Below are positions 1-7,853 of a stretch of 64,000 nucleotides of DNA, one piece after another. The stretch is taken from positions 1-64,000 of the forward strand of contig JAISVX010000001.1 of the NCBI GenBank assembly GCA_031271345.1, in the 5' to 3' direction. Below the pieces are notes generated by a model that was not told the origin of the DNA, ran no database searches, and was given only the letters and a program-made list of their open reading frames with translations. The DNA comes from Lactobacillaceae bacterium. GTDB lineage: Bacteria > Pseudomonadota > Alphaproteobacteria > RF32 > CAG-239. A program made the translations under genes and the position numbers. Position 1 is the stretch's first letter, and the number at the start of each line of letters is the position of its first letter.

Positions 1-59
1 CAAAAAAAATCCCAAGCTACCATAGTCGAAAATCTCTTCCAATCCGCTCGGTAAAATCG

Positions 60-88
60 CTTATATACAAATCAATTTACCATGTCAA
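60..88 (-). promoter_or_regulatory. Sigma70-like promoter reading off the left edge
   Basis: On the minus strand TTGACA (88-83) is followed after exactly 17 bases by TATAAG (65-60), a near-consensus housekeeping promoter. Transcription would start near position 53 and leave the window, so the gene it serves is not visible. The rest of 1-268 is AT-rich and holds no open frame that I can support. Confidence 0.5.
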
Positions 89-268
89 TAACTTTTTTAT
101 CTTTTTTTTATCCTTTTTAAAAGATAGAGGATAACGCTCTGATTCTTAGTAAAATTTAAATTAATATTTTTTTCAGTACACTTTTTGTGTTTGTTAATAT
201 AATATTTATTCTATAACAATATAGTTGATTGGTCATAATGTTTAGACAATATAATATAGAGAGACAAC

Positions 269-1111
269 ATGAAGTTTGACTTTTTTACTTTTGGCGGAAG
301 ATATTGCTGGGAAGACCTTTTTATATACCAGAACTGGAGAATCCAGAGGCACTATTTATATAAAGACTACCGCCTGCTTGACAGCTTTGATATAAGAAGA
401 GAATCTGGAACCTTTGAAAAATGTCATAAAACATTTTTAGAGTTCGTCAAGGCTTACGAGATGGAAAAACAAAAAGATCAGGTCGTAATTCTTCTGCACG
501 GGTTAAATGAAAGCAAGGATATATTTGACAGCTTAAAAAAGAAAATGGCAAAAGAAAACTATCTGCCAATGTCGGTTAATTACCCTTCAACCAAAAAAAA
601 TATCGACTCCAATGTCAGGCAGCTCAACGTTTTGATGAACAATCTTGCGGATGCGACCCAGGTTTCTTTTATCGCAAAAGGCATCGGCGGAATAATATTA
701 AGAAAACTCATCGCCTCTAATGAAGAATGGAAAAAAAGGATTAAGGTAAAAAGAGTTATACAGGTTTCGCCTCCGAATAAAGGCAGCAGGTTTTTAACAA
801 AGCTTTCGGAGTATGCCGCATTTAAATGGAAATTAGGTCCCGTTATTTCCGAGCTTTCTCCTAAAAAAATTGAAAAAATGCCTGTTTTCCCTAAAAATAT
901 TGATTTAGGCATAATCCATTGCGATTATCCGTTCAAAAAAGCGGCGGCTTATCTGCCAAAAAAGATTAGAGGATTTCTCCCTTCTCAAGTTGAAGGAGAT
1001 ATTGACTCACCGAACAAAAGCATCTATATAAGCAATACAAAACGCAATGTTATGGACAATGAAAAAATTGTCAATGCCTGCATAAGATTTTTAAAAGACG
1101 GACTATTTTAG
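269..1111 (+). CDS. Alpha/beta-hydrolase-fold protein lacking the nucleophile serine
   Basis: A 280-residue protein with the layout of a lipase/DUF676-like alpha/beta hydrolase. The oxyanion-type motif HGLN is at residues 77-80, and the strand after the elbow has SPPNKGS (about 167-173), which resembles the P-x-x-G-S found in lipases. The nucleophile elbow, normally G-x-S-x-G, reads A-K-G-I-G-G (136-141), so glycine 138 stands where the catalytic serine should be. There is no signal peptide, so it is probably cytoplasmic. It lies 10 bases before a small membrane-protein gene and the two probably share a transcript that ends at the hairpin at 1383-1400. The fold is inferred from motifs only; enzymatic activity is doubtful. 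Confidence 0.55.
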   Translation: MKFDFFTFGGRYCWEDLFIYQNWRIQRHYLYKDYRLLDSFDIRRESGTFEKCHKTFLEFVKAYEMEKQKDQVVILLHGLNESKDIFDSLKKKMAKENYLPMSVNYPSTKKNIDSNVRQLNVLMNNLADATQVSFIAKGIGGIILRKLIASNEEWKKRIKVKRVIQVSPPNKGSRFLTKLSEYAAFKWKLGPVISELSPKKIEKMPVFPKNIDLGIIHCDYPFKKAAAYLPKKIRGFLPSQVEGDIDSPNKSIYISNTKRNVMDNEKIVNACIRFLKDGLF

Positions 1112-1121
1112 AGAGGCAAAT

Positions 1122-1379
1122 ATGTTTAGATTGATTTTAGCAAATTTATTTATCGCGGCGGGTTTGGCTGTGTTGTATTATTTTGACATTTTTGCTCTTC
1201 TTGCGTCAAAATATATGTCTTGGTTTGCCATTTTGATGGTTATAAGCGTCTTTATAATAGGGATAAAAATGATTGGCTCGCCATTTAATGTGCAGGAAGA
1301 TGACGACGACAACGATGACGATCTGGAAGATGATGACAGCGAAGACGGCTTAAGACCGACAAGAAAGAAAAGTTTATAA
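1122..1379 (+). CDS. Small two-helix membrane protein with acidic tail
   Basis: An 85-residue protein of unknown function. Two hydrophobic helices (about residues 3-25 and 33-52) are followed by a cytoplasm-like tail with a dense run of Asp and Glu (about 59-75), ending in a basic RPTRKK segment. An AGAGG-type ribosome site precedes the ATG, and the gene follows the hydrolase-like gene by 10 bases. It is too short and simple in composition to assign to a family. Confidence 0.6.
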   Translation: MFRLILANLFIAAGLAVLYYFDIFALLASKYMSWFAILMVISVFIIGIKMIGSPFNVQEDDDDNDDDLEDDDSEDGLRPTRKKSL

Positions 1380-1382
1380 CTC

Positions 1383-1400
1383 CAAGCCCCTTGCGGGGCT
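1383..1400 (+). terminator. Rho-independent terminator
   Basis: AAGCCCC-TTGC-GGGGCTT forms a perfect 7-bp stem, followed by a short T-containing tract. It closes the two-gene unit 269-1379. Confidence 0.7.
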
Positions 1401-1603
1401 TAAGTTTTGCCTGATTTGTAAAAATAATCGGGATAATTTTCATAAATTCTATTGTTTTTAAATTACTAATTATTAATTATCTTGCTATAAATTATAAAAA
1501 AGTTCGTAAAAAAATAAAGAAACTGTAACAATGTTTTTTATTTTTATATGGTAGAATGAAAGAAAATATATATTTATACATTGTTTATGTATTGGGGGCC
1601 GCA

Positions 1604-3649
1604 ATGAAGTTATGCAAATATACGTTAATATTATGTTTATCGTTGGCAGTTTCATATATGCTGCTACCCGTAGATATGTCTTATGCCCAGGCTTCCGAGA
1701 CAACCACCGAAGGCGGCGGCGAAGGCGGTAAAACGAATCGTTTTACGGGAAGGCAGTTTACGCCCGAAGAAGCAGACGACACTCAAATTGAGCAAGCCAG
1801 AGCAGAAGCAGAAGCCAGATTGGCGACGGCAGATGCCGCGCAAGAAGCCGCATGGGACGCAGCCAGAGCTGCAGGCGTCAGCCGCGGCATATTAAAACAA
1901 GCAAGAAAAATGGCGCAGGGAAAAGAAAGCGACTTCTTTGAAGATGTAGAAGATGACGGGTTAAATGAAAATCAAGTAGCTCTAGCAAGAAGATACGGTG
2001 AACTTTACGCTGCGTACGAAGACGCTGAGAAAAGCGCGAAAATGATGAAAAAGGCCGACAAAGACGGCGATAAAATATATTTTATCACTACCGAGAGCGG
2101 CGAAGTTATTTATTTTAAGATGGACGAGAAAGGCAACTTCACGGCATTAGGCGGCGTTTCCGAAGGATGTACTCCGCTTCCGGCAGTGCTGGCTGAATCT
2201 TCTCAATGTATATACTGTCCTTTATTTACGGTTTTATTTAATGCCGCGAACAACATGTCGACAAAGTCTTTCTCGGGGCTGGCTGGACCAATAACCAGTG
2301 TTTTGATTATCGGCTTCGCAATTTTTGTAGCATTTAAAGTCATGTTTTTGGTCAGCGGCTTTACAAAGCAAGACGGTCCGAAATTTATTTCGGAGCTGTT
2401 GACTCAAACTCTTAAGGTTTTTGTCGCGATACTTCTGCTGGTTAACTCTGACCACGTATACGGATATATAATATCACCGCTGCTTGAAGCGGGGCTGGAG
2501 TTTGGCAGCGCGTTTTTATTTGAAACGGGTAAAGACGCGATGTTCGAATGCCAAGACGCATTTAAAGGAGCGACCAAAATAGGTGATTATGAAATTGCAA
2601 ACGGCGTTTTACCTCGTGCTTTATACTTAAAGCTTCACTGCTTTGTGTATTCTGTTCAACTAGAAATCGCACTGCCTCAGGCAATAGGCTCTGCGTTAAT
2701 GTGTATTTCAACGCACGCGGCGGCAGGCAACTTCATTGTTAAAAACATTATACCAGACTTCAGCATGCTGATTCAGGGCTTTATAATCTGGGGCTTCTCG
2801 CTGCTGGTCTCGCTGGCAATTGCTTTTTATATGATTGACGCAACTGTCAGGATTGGCATTGTCGGTGCATTAATGCCGTTTTTAATTGCCGTGTGGCCGT
2901 TTAAGATTACTTCAAAATATACGACCACGGGTTTAACAATGCTCATAAACTCGTTCTTTGCATATACATTCGTCGGTATCGTGGTCAGTGTAAATATTCA
3001 ATTAATGGGTAATGCGCTAGGCGGACCAGATGGTTTTAAAACTATTGAAAAACTCATAAACGGCAATAACGTTCAAGATTTGAAAAACCATTTGGAAATG
3101 GGATTCGGCGGCTTTTTAATTCTTATCGGCTGCTGTTTGTTTGGATTTAAGCTAACTGGTCAAGCTACTTCTCTGGCTGATAATATGGCTGGCGGCGGCG
3201 GCGGCGAAGGTATCGGCAACAAAATCGGAGGTCTTGCGGCAAGCGGTGCTAAAGGCGCGGCAACCGCCGGCGGAAAAGCGGCTGCCGGAGGCGCGAAAGC
3301 AGTTGGTAAAGCCACCGGAGCTACTGACGCAATAAAAGCGGCAGGAACAAAAGCCGGCGCTAAAGTCGGTAAAGCTGTTGGTCTCGGCAGATATGCCGGC
3401 GCGGCTGGCGGCAAAGGCGGCGGCGGTAAAGAAGGCGGCGGCGATGATAAGGGCGGAGATAAAGGCGGTGATAAAGGTGGAGATAAAGGCGGCGACAAGG
3501 GCGGCGGTGATAAAGGAGGAGAATCTGCAAAAACTGAACAAAGCGGCGGTGGCGGCGACAAGGGCGGCGGCGACAAAGGCGGCGGAAGTTCTAAACCAGA
3601 TGCTGCAAGCGCCGGAGGAGACAGAAACGGCGGAAATAACGGTAATTAA
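1604..3649 (+). CDS. virB6: VirB6-like T4SS membrane protein (paralogue a)
   Basis: A 681-residue VirB6/TrbL-family inner-membrane channel component. I chose the ATG at 1604 because a GGGGG site lies 5 bases upstream and a signal sequence follows directly (hydrophobic to about residue 24, likely cleavage after AQA at 28-30); an in-frame ATG at 1556 lacks both. An Ala/Glu-rich helical segment (55-150) precedes a periplasmic Cys pair C-I-Y-C (202-205), then five or more membrane helices between about 229 and 530. The tail from about 540 is Gly/Ala/Lys-rich and ends in tandem GGDK units. First of four tandem VirB6-like genes; 24 bases separate it from the next. VirB6 family membership rests on the helix layout and the neighbouring paralogues. 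Confidence 0.75.
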   Translation: MKLCKYTLILCLSLAVSYMLLPVDMSYAQASETTTEGGGEGGKTNRFTGRQFTPEEADDTQIEQARAEAEARLATADAAQEAAWDAARAAGVSRGILKQARKMAQGKESDFFEDVEDDGLNENQVALARRYGELYAAYEDAEKSAKMMKKADKDGDKIYFITTESGEVIYFKMDEKGNFTALGGVSEGCTPLPAVLAESSQCIYCPLFTVLFNAANNMSTKSFSGLAGPITSVLIIGFAIFVAFKVMFLVSGFTKQDGPKFISELLTQTLKVFVAILLLVNSDHVYGYIISPLLEAGLEFGSAFLFETGKDAMFECQDAFKGATKIGDYEIANGVLPRALYLKLHCFVYSVQLEIALPQAIGSALMCISTHAAAGNFIVKNIIPDFSMLIQGFIIWGFSLLVSLAIAFYMIDATVRIGIVGALMPFLIAVWPFKITSKYTTTGLTMLINSFFAYTFVGIVVSVNIQLMGNALGGPDGFKTIEKLINGNNVQDLKNHLEMGFGGFLILIGCCLFGFKLTGQATSLADNMAGGGGGEGIGNKIGGLAASGAKGAATAGGKAAAGGAKAVGKATGATDAIKAAGTKAGAKVGKAVGLGRYAGAAGGKGGGGKEGGGDDKGGDKGGDKGGDKGGDKGGGDKGGESAKTEQSGGGGDKGGGDKGGGSSKPDAASAGGDRNGGNNGN

Positions 3650-3673
3650 TTAACATTCTTTGGGAATATTTAG

Positions 3674-4939
3674 ATGGTTAAAATAATTGACATAGCAAAA
3701 ATATTAAAGATGTTGATGATTATCTTATCGGCTTTATTCTTGCTGACAGCCTGTTCTCCTAATGACGAGGAAGACGAAGGCGCGCCAGTTCCGAAAGACG
3801 GAGCCGAAGAAACCATTAAAGAGGCCGACCAGGAACACGCCAAGTGCTGGCAGGCGAGCATATTAAAAGTTTTATACGAAGCCATGGGCAAAGCCAGCAT
3901 GAATATGTATAAAAAGATTACAGACGGAGCAATGACTCTGATGATGATTGCTTTCGCAATTTGGTTTTCTCACAGGCTTATTTCACACGTCGGTTCCGTT
4001 ACCGAAGAGAACATAGGGGAGGTCTGGAAGGAAGTACTCACGAAATTTTTTATATGTTTTGTCTGCGGATATTTTGCGTCTTCCCCAAAGATGCTTCTGT
4101 TTGTGCTAAACACCTTAATTTTCCCGCTATATAATGCGTTCTTAGAGTTTGGAAGCGCCGTTCTTGCAACGTCAAACTATGAAAGCTCTGGAGGATACAG
4201 CGGTATTCTTGATACTGACATTGTATTCAAAGAAGACCTGATATGTAACCCGGTCGGAGCTACGAAAGCAAACCTTGAAGAAGGCTTCCCTTCCGCCCCT
4301 CAATCGATGATGAGCTGCATGGTCTGCTCCATAAGCGAAAGACTCGGCATCGGTCGAAAACTGGCATTTAAGGTTTTGGCGGGCGGAGACAGTAAATTCC
4401 TGGGCTGGATAGTTGGTATAGTCGTGTTCTTATGCTTTACTTTCGTAAAACTCGGTTTTGTATTCTATCTTGTCGACACAATCTTCAGAATGGCGGTTAT
4501 GACAATCATACTGCCGCTGCTGATTATGTCTTATGCTTTCCAAAAGACCAGGGAATGGACTAAAAAAGGCTTCTTTATCATACTTAACTCCGCAGCTTTC
4601 GCCGCATTTATTGCAATATTAATGACGACGGCGCTCTTAGCGATGGAAGAAGTTTTTGTGAAAAACTCGGAAATATTTGACGGAAGCAAAGATACTACGG
4701 CAGAGTTTAACCAGTTAAGCGTATCGTTTATATGTATTCTATTGATATGCTTCCTGCTTGTTTCAGGAGTTGGCGTTGCCGGCGAAATATCTACCAGTCT
4801 GGTAGGCGGCAAAGCTGATCCTAAGTTCCAAAAGAAATTAAAAGTTATTCTTGAGATGGCTGTAAGCTATCTTACAGGCGGATTGTCAAAAAGTATAAAA
4901 CGTGTAGCCGCGGCTAAAAAAGCGGCAAAGAAGAAGTAA
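3674..4939 (+). CDS. virB6: VirB6-like T4SS protein with lipoprotein signal (paralogue b)
   Basis: A 421-residue VirB6/TrbL-like protein, the shortest of the four. The N-terminus is a lipoprotein signal with lipobox L-T-A-C near residue 27, followed by an acidic linker (NDEEDEG). Membrane helices run from about residue 85 to 375 and include a pair around a C-M-V-C motif (about 215-218). It lacks the long C-terminal extension of its siblings and ends in a lysine-rich stretch. A lipid-anchored N-terminus on a polytopic inner-membrane protein is odd, though lipobox-bearing VirB6 paralogues fit the multi-VirB6 arrangement known from Rickettsiales. Confidence 0.72.
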   Translation: MVKIIDIAKILKMLMIILSALFLLTACSPNDEEDEGAPVPKDGAEETIKEADQEHAKCWQASILKVLYEAMGKASMNMYKKITDGAMTLMMIAFAIWFSHRLISHVGSVTEENIGEVWKEVLTKFFICFVCGYFASSPKMLLFVLNTLIFPLYNAFLEFGSAVLATSNYESSGGYSGILDTDIVFKEDLICNPVGATKANLEEGFPSAPQSMMSCMVCSISERLGIGRKLAFKVLAGGDSKFLGWIVGIVVFLCFTFVKLGFVFYLVDTIFRMAVMTIILPLLIMSYAFQKTREWTKKGFFIILNSAAFAAFIAILMTTALLAMEEVFVKNSEIFDGSKDTTAEFNQLSVSFICILLICFLLVSGVGVAGEISTSLVGGKADPKFQKKLKVILEMAVSYLTGGLSKSIKRVAAAKKAAKKK

Positions 4940-4951
4940 TGGATTAGTGCA

Positions 4952-7828
4952 ATGAAATATTTAGGTATAAATATATTAAATATAAAAAGAGCAATCTTAG
5001 TTACTCTTGCTTTTGCATGCTTATCCACCTTCTTTATAAAAGACGGGTTAGCTCAGGATATATCCAGCGCGGCAATGCCGAACAATGAAATCCGCACGAC
5101 AACGCGCTATTCAGAAAAAACGACCTTTGCTTTTGCTGCGGAGAAAATGAAAAACGAAGTCTGCGATGTACAGAATATGCGTAAAAGATATACCAGCAGC
5201 TGCTATTCCTGCCTTGTTGTAAAGACTCTTACCGAAACATTTATGAACGCATGCGCAAAAGTATATCCTCTTTCCAGAGAAGCTGGAAGCAAAATCCTGC
5301 TAATCGCTTCCGTTTTATGGCTGGTAATGTTCGCTCTCGGAAACGTATCGTCATTTACAAGCCTGGAGCCTGCCAACAATGTTCAGGACTTCTTTACATT
5401 CTTATTTAAAGTATTGGTTGCGGCAGTATTTATAAACGCCGGCGTGGGAATTCTTGTAAAATATATATTTGAGACAATTTTAATTGCGGGCGCAGATTAC
5501 GGGCTTGGCGTTATGACCAGTGTAACCGGTTTCAGTGACCCTACCCCGGAATATCAGTTTAAAGGAGCCGAAGTTATCTCGGCAAAAACCATCAATAAGC
5601 TGTTCGGCGTAAATATGGCTATTGATAAAACCGTTTCCGAGAATCTGGTAATCGGCAACGCTCTTATCTGTCACGCAAACAATGCCGGAGCATGGGTTGA
5701 CGTAAGCTTCTTATTCTTGTTTTCATTGAAAATTCCAAACTTCTGGCTGATGATTTGCGGCGCCGCAATATGGTTTGCAGGATTTATGTTAACTTTGAGT
5801 ATTTCATATTATCTGCTTGATATTTCGTTTAAGCTGGGATTTGCCATAATCGTCTTACCCATTGCCATCGCCTTGTGGCCCTTTGGGTTCACAAAGGATA
5901 AGCTGGCAAAAGTGTTCAGCATTGTTTTGAAATCTGGAGGCATATTTGCATTTTTGGCAATTACGACTTCCTATTCACTTGAGTTGATAAGCGCCGCCAT
6001 GGGCGGACTTGACGAGTTCTATGACAGAATAGCAAATGACGATGCGACCTGGATTGCCGCAAGATTTGAAATTACCGGACCATTCTTTATTATAATAATC
6101 TTCGCTTATTTATATTCTATCAAAATGATTGGCGGAACAATAAAGAACTACGTTGACAAATTCTTCAAAGATGCCGCTTTTGGAAGCGCGTCGCCAATAC
6201 ACAGCAAAGCGACACAGGCGACAGATATGGTTAAGCAAAAATCTGTGGCTTTGGGAAAAAGCGCGGCAAAAGCAGGTGGAAAAGCGGCTGTTCTTGGAGC
6301 AAAAGGACTTATAAGAGGCGCTAAAAACGGTGAAACCGGCGGAACCACTATAGCAGGAAACGCAATGAAAGCGGCTGGAAGATTTGTTCAGTTTGCAGGA
6401 CGTTCTACCGCCGCTGTCGGCAACCTCAACAAAAAACTGCAAAACAAATTGCAAAACTTTAGCGACAAGCAGATACAAAAAGGCATGGATAAGCCAAACG
6501 TACTCCGTCTTGCCGCCGGTTCTCTTGCCGGCAAAGCCGCAAAGGCAAAACTGCCGTTGACAAATTCGTCCGCTATGGCTGGAAACAAATTGCAGAGACT
6601 GGGACAAAAAGTTGAAAATGCAGGCTTAAAAACAAATCAACTATATAGAGATAAAGTTAGAAATCCTACAATCAATGCTGCCAAAGACGGGGCTAAATGG
6701 GTTGGAGATAAGGCGAAGCAAGGCGGACAAGCTGTTAAAGGCGCAGTAAAACAAGGCGCTCATTATGTCGGAGACAATGTTAAGGGCGCGGCAAAATATG
6801 TTGCGGATGAAGTTAAGAAGAGCGAAGGATACCAGATAATGGCGCAGGACGCTAAAGCAGTCGCCGACTTTACTAAAAAGACAGGAAGAAATCTTGTCGC
6901 AGGCTATGTCTCTGCAGCAGCCTCAGCAAAAGGCGCGGCTCTCGGCGTAGCGCATAAAACCGGGCAGGTCGCTCAGCAAGTTGGCAACGCCGCGGCGGAT
7001 TTAGGAAAAAGAACATGGGTCTATAAAGGCGGCAAGTTTGCAGGCGAAAAAGCTATTGAAGGCAGCAGATTTGTTGCGAAAAAGACAATAGAAGGCGGTC
7101 AGTTCGTAAAAGGCGCTACTCTCCAGGGCGTGCAAGTCGCAAAAGATTATGCCGTTAACTCAGCCGTATATAAAGCGGGTGAAGCGACTGTTGATTTTGC
7201 CAAGAGAACTGACAGAAGTATCAGAGACGGCGCTATCAGTATGAGAAGCGGCGTCGGCGAAACCGTCGGCAGGGTTAAAGATACTGTCAGAGAAAATGCC
7301 AATGCTCTTAAAGCCGGGGCTGTCGGACTTGCCAAAGGCGCCGATGAGTTAAGAAAAAGCGGCGGACGCGCTATTAACCAAGGCATTTACAATGTGGCGG
7401 GCGGAGAAGCCCTTGCCAAAAAGTATGAGGCTGATACCGATGCGCGTTTAGCTCGTATTGCGGCAGCCGATGAAGCAAAAGCCCAAAGAAAAGAAGAAAA
7501 AGCTGAGAGAAAAGAAGAAAGAAAGGCCGAAAGAGACTTTGATAAATCCGTGAGCCAAGGCAAGAAAACCGACAAGGATGCTCAGGAAAAAGATAAGAAT
7601 AAAGACGATAAGGGCAAAGATAAGAATAAAGACGGCGATAAATCTAATGACAGAACCGATCAAAAACTCAGCGATTCAGAAAGAAAACAAAAGTTTGATC
7701 AGGAATATAAAGAGTTGTTAAGAAGATATAACGTTACTGACGCAGATTCTGTTGACAGCTTATCTGGAGACAGAAGAGCGGCGTTAAAAGACGGTATCAA
7801 CAGGTTAAAAAGCAAATATAATGTGTAA
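4952..7828 (+). CDS. virB6: VirB6-like T4SS protein with long helical tail (paralogue c)
   Basis: A 958-residue VirB6/TrbL-like protein. A signal sequence (to about residue 35, A-Q-D junction) leads into a short periplasmic part with a C-Y-S-C pair (about 87-90), then polytopic membrane segments (about 110-400). The remaining 550 residues are hydrophilic and Ala/Gly/Lys-rich, with repeated amphipathic units of the KGA..VG type, and then a charged tail alternating KEER and DKNKD stretches. Such a tail is expected on the cytoplasmic or periplasmic face as an extended helical region. Spacing is 12 bases from the preceding gene and 25 to the next, consistent with one operon. Confidence 0.75.
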   Translation: MKYLGINILNIKRAILVTLAFACLSTFFIKDGLAQDISSAAMPNNEIRTTTRYSEKTTFAFAAEKMKNEVCDVQNMRKRYTSSCYSCLVVKTLTETFMNACAKVYPLSREAGSKILLIASVLWLVMFALGNVSSFTSLEPANNVQDFFTFLFKVLVAAVFINAGVGILVKYIFETILIAGADYGLGVMTSVTGFSDPTPEYQFKGAEVISAKTINKLFGVNMAIDKTVSENLVIGNALICHANNAGAWVDVSFLFLFSLKIPNFWLMICGAAIWFAGFMLTLSISYYLLDISFKLGFAIIVLPIAIALWPFGFTKDKLAKVFSIVLKSGGIFAFLAITTSYSLELISAAMGGLDEFYDRIANDDATWIAARFEITGPFFIIIIFAYLYSIKMIGGTIKNYVDKFFKDAAFGSASPIHSKATQATDMVKQKSVALGKSAAKAGGKAAVLGAKGLIRGAKNGETGGTTIAGNAMKAAGRFVQFAGRSTAAVGNLNKKLQNKLQNFSDKQIQKGMDKPNVLRLAAGSLAGKAAKAKLPLTNSSAMAGNKLQRLGQKVENAGLKTNQLYRDKVRNPTINAAKDGAKWVGDKAKQGGQAVKGAVKQGAHYVGDNVKGAAKYVADEVKKSEGYQIMAQDAKAVADFTKKTGRNLVAGYVSAAASAKGAALGVAHKTGQVAQQVGNAAADLGKRTWVYKGGKFAGEKAIEGSRFVAKKTIEGGQFVKGATLQGVQVAKDYAVNSAVYKAGEATVDFAKRTDRSIRDGAISMRSGVGETVGRVKDTVRENANALKAGAVGLAKGADELRKSGGRAINQGIYNVAGGEALAKKYEADTDARLARIAAADEAKAQRKEEKAERKEERKAERDFDKSVSQGKKTDKDAQEKDKNKDDKGKDKNKDGDKSNDRTDQKLSDSERKQKFDQEYKELLRRYNVTDADSVDSLSGDRRAALKDGINRLKSKYNV

Positions 7829-7853
7829 AGCTGAAAAGTATAAGAGGATTGGC

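Noticed and set aside
1-268. tRNA or other stable RNA gene at the left edge
   Set aside because: A promoter is present, but no cloverleaf or known RNA motif could be recognised in the 53 bases downstream.
3152-3576. Pro/Ser-rich open frames opposite the virB6a tail
   Set aside because: They are antisense shadows of Gly-rich GGC/GGA codons, without start signals.
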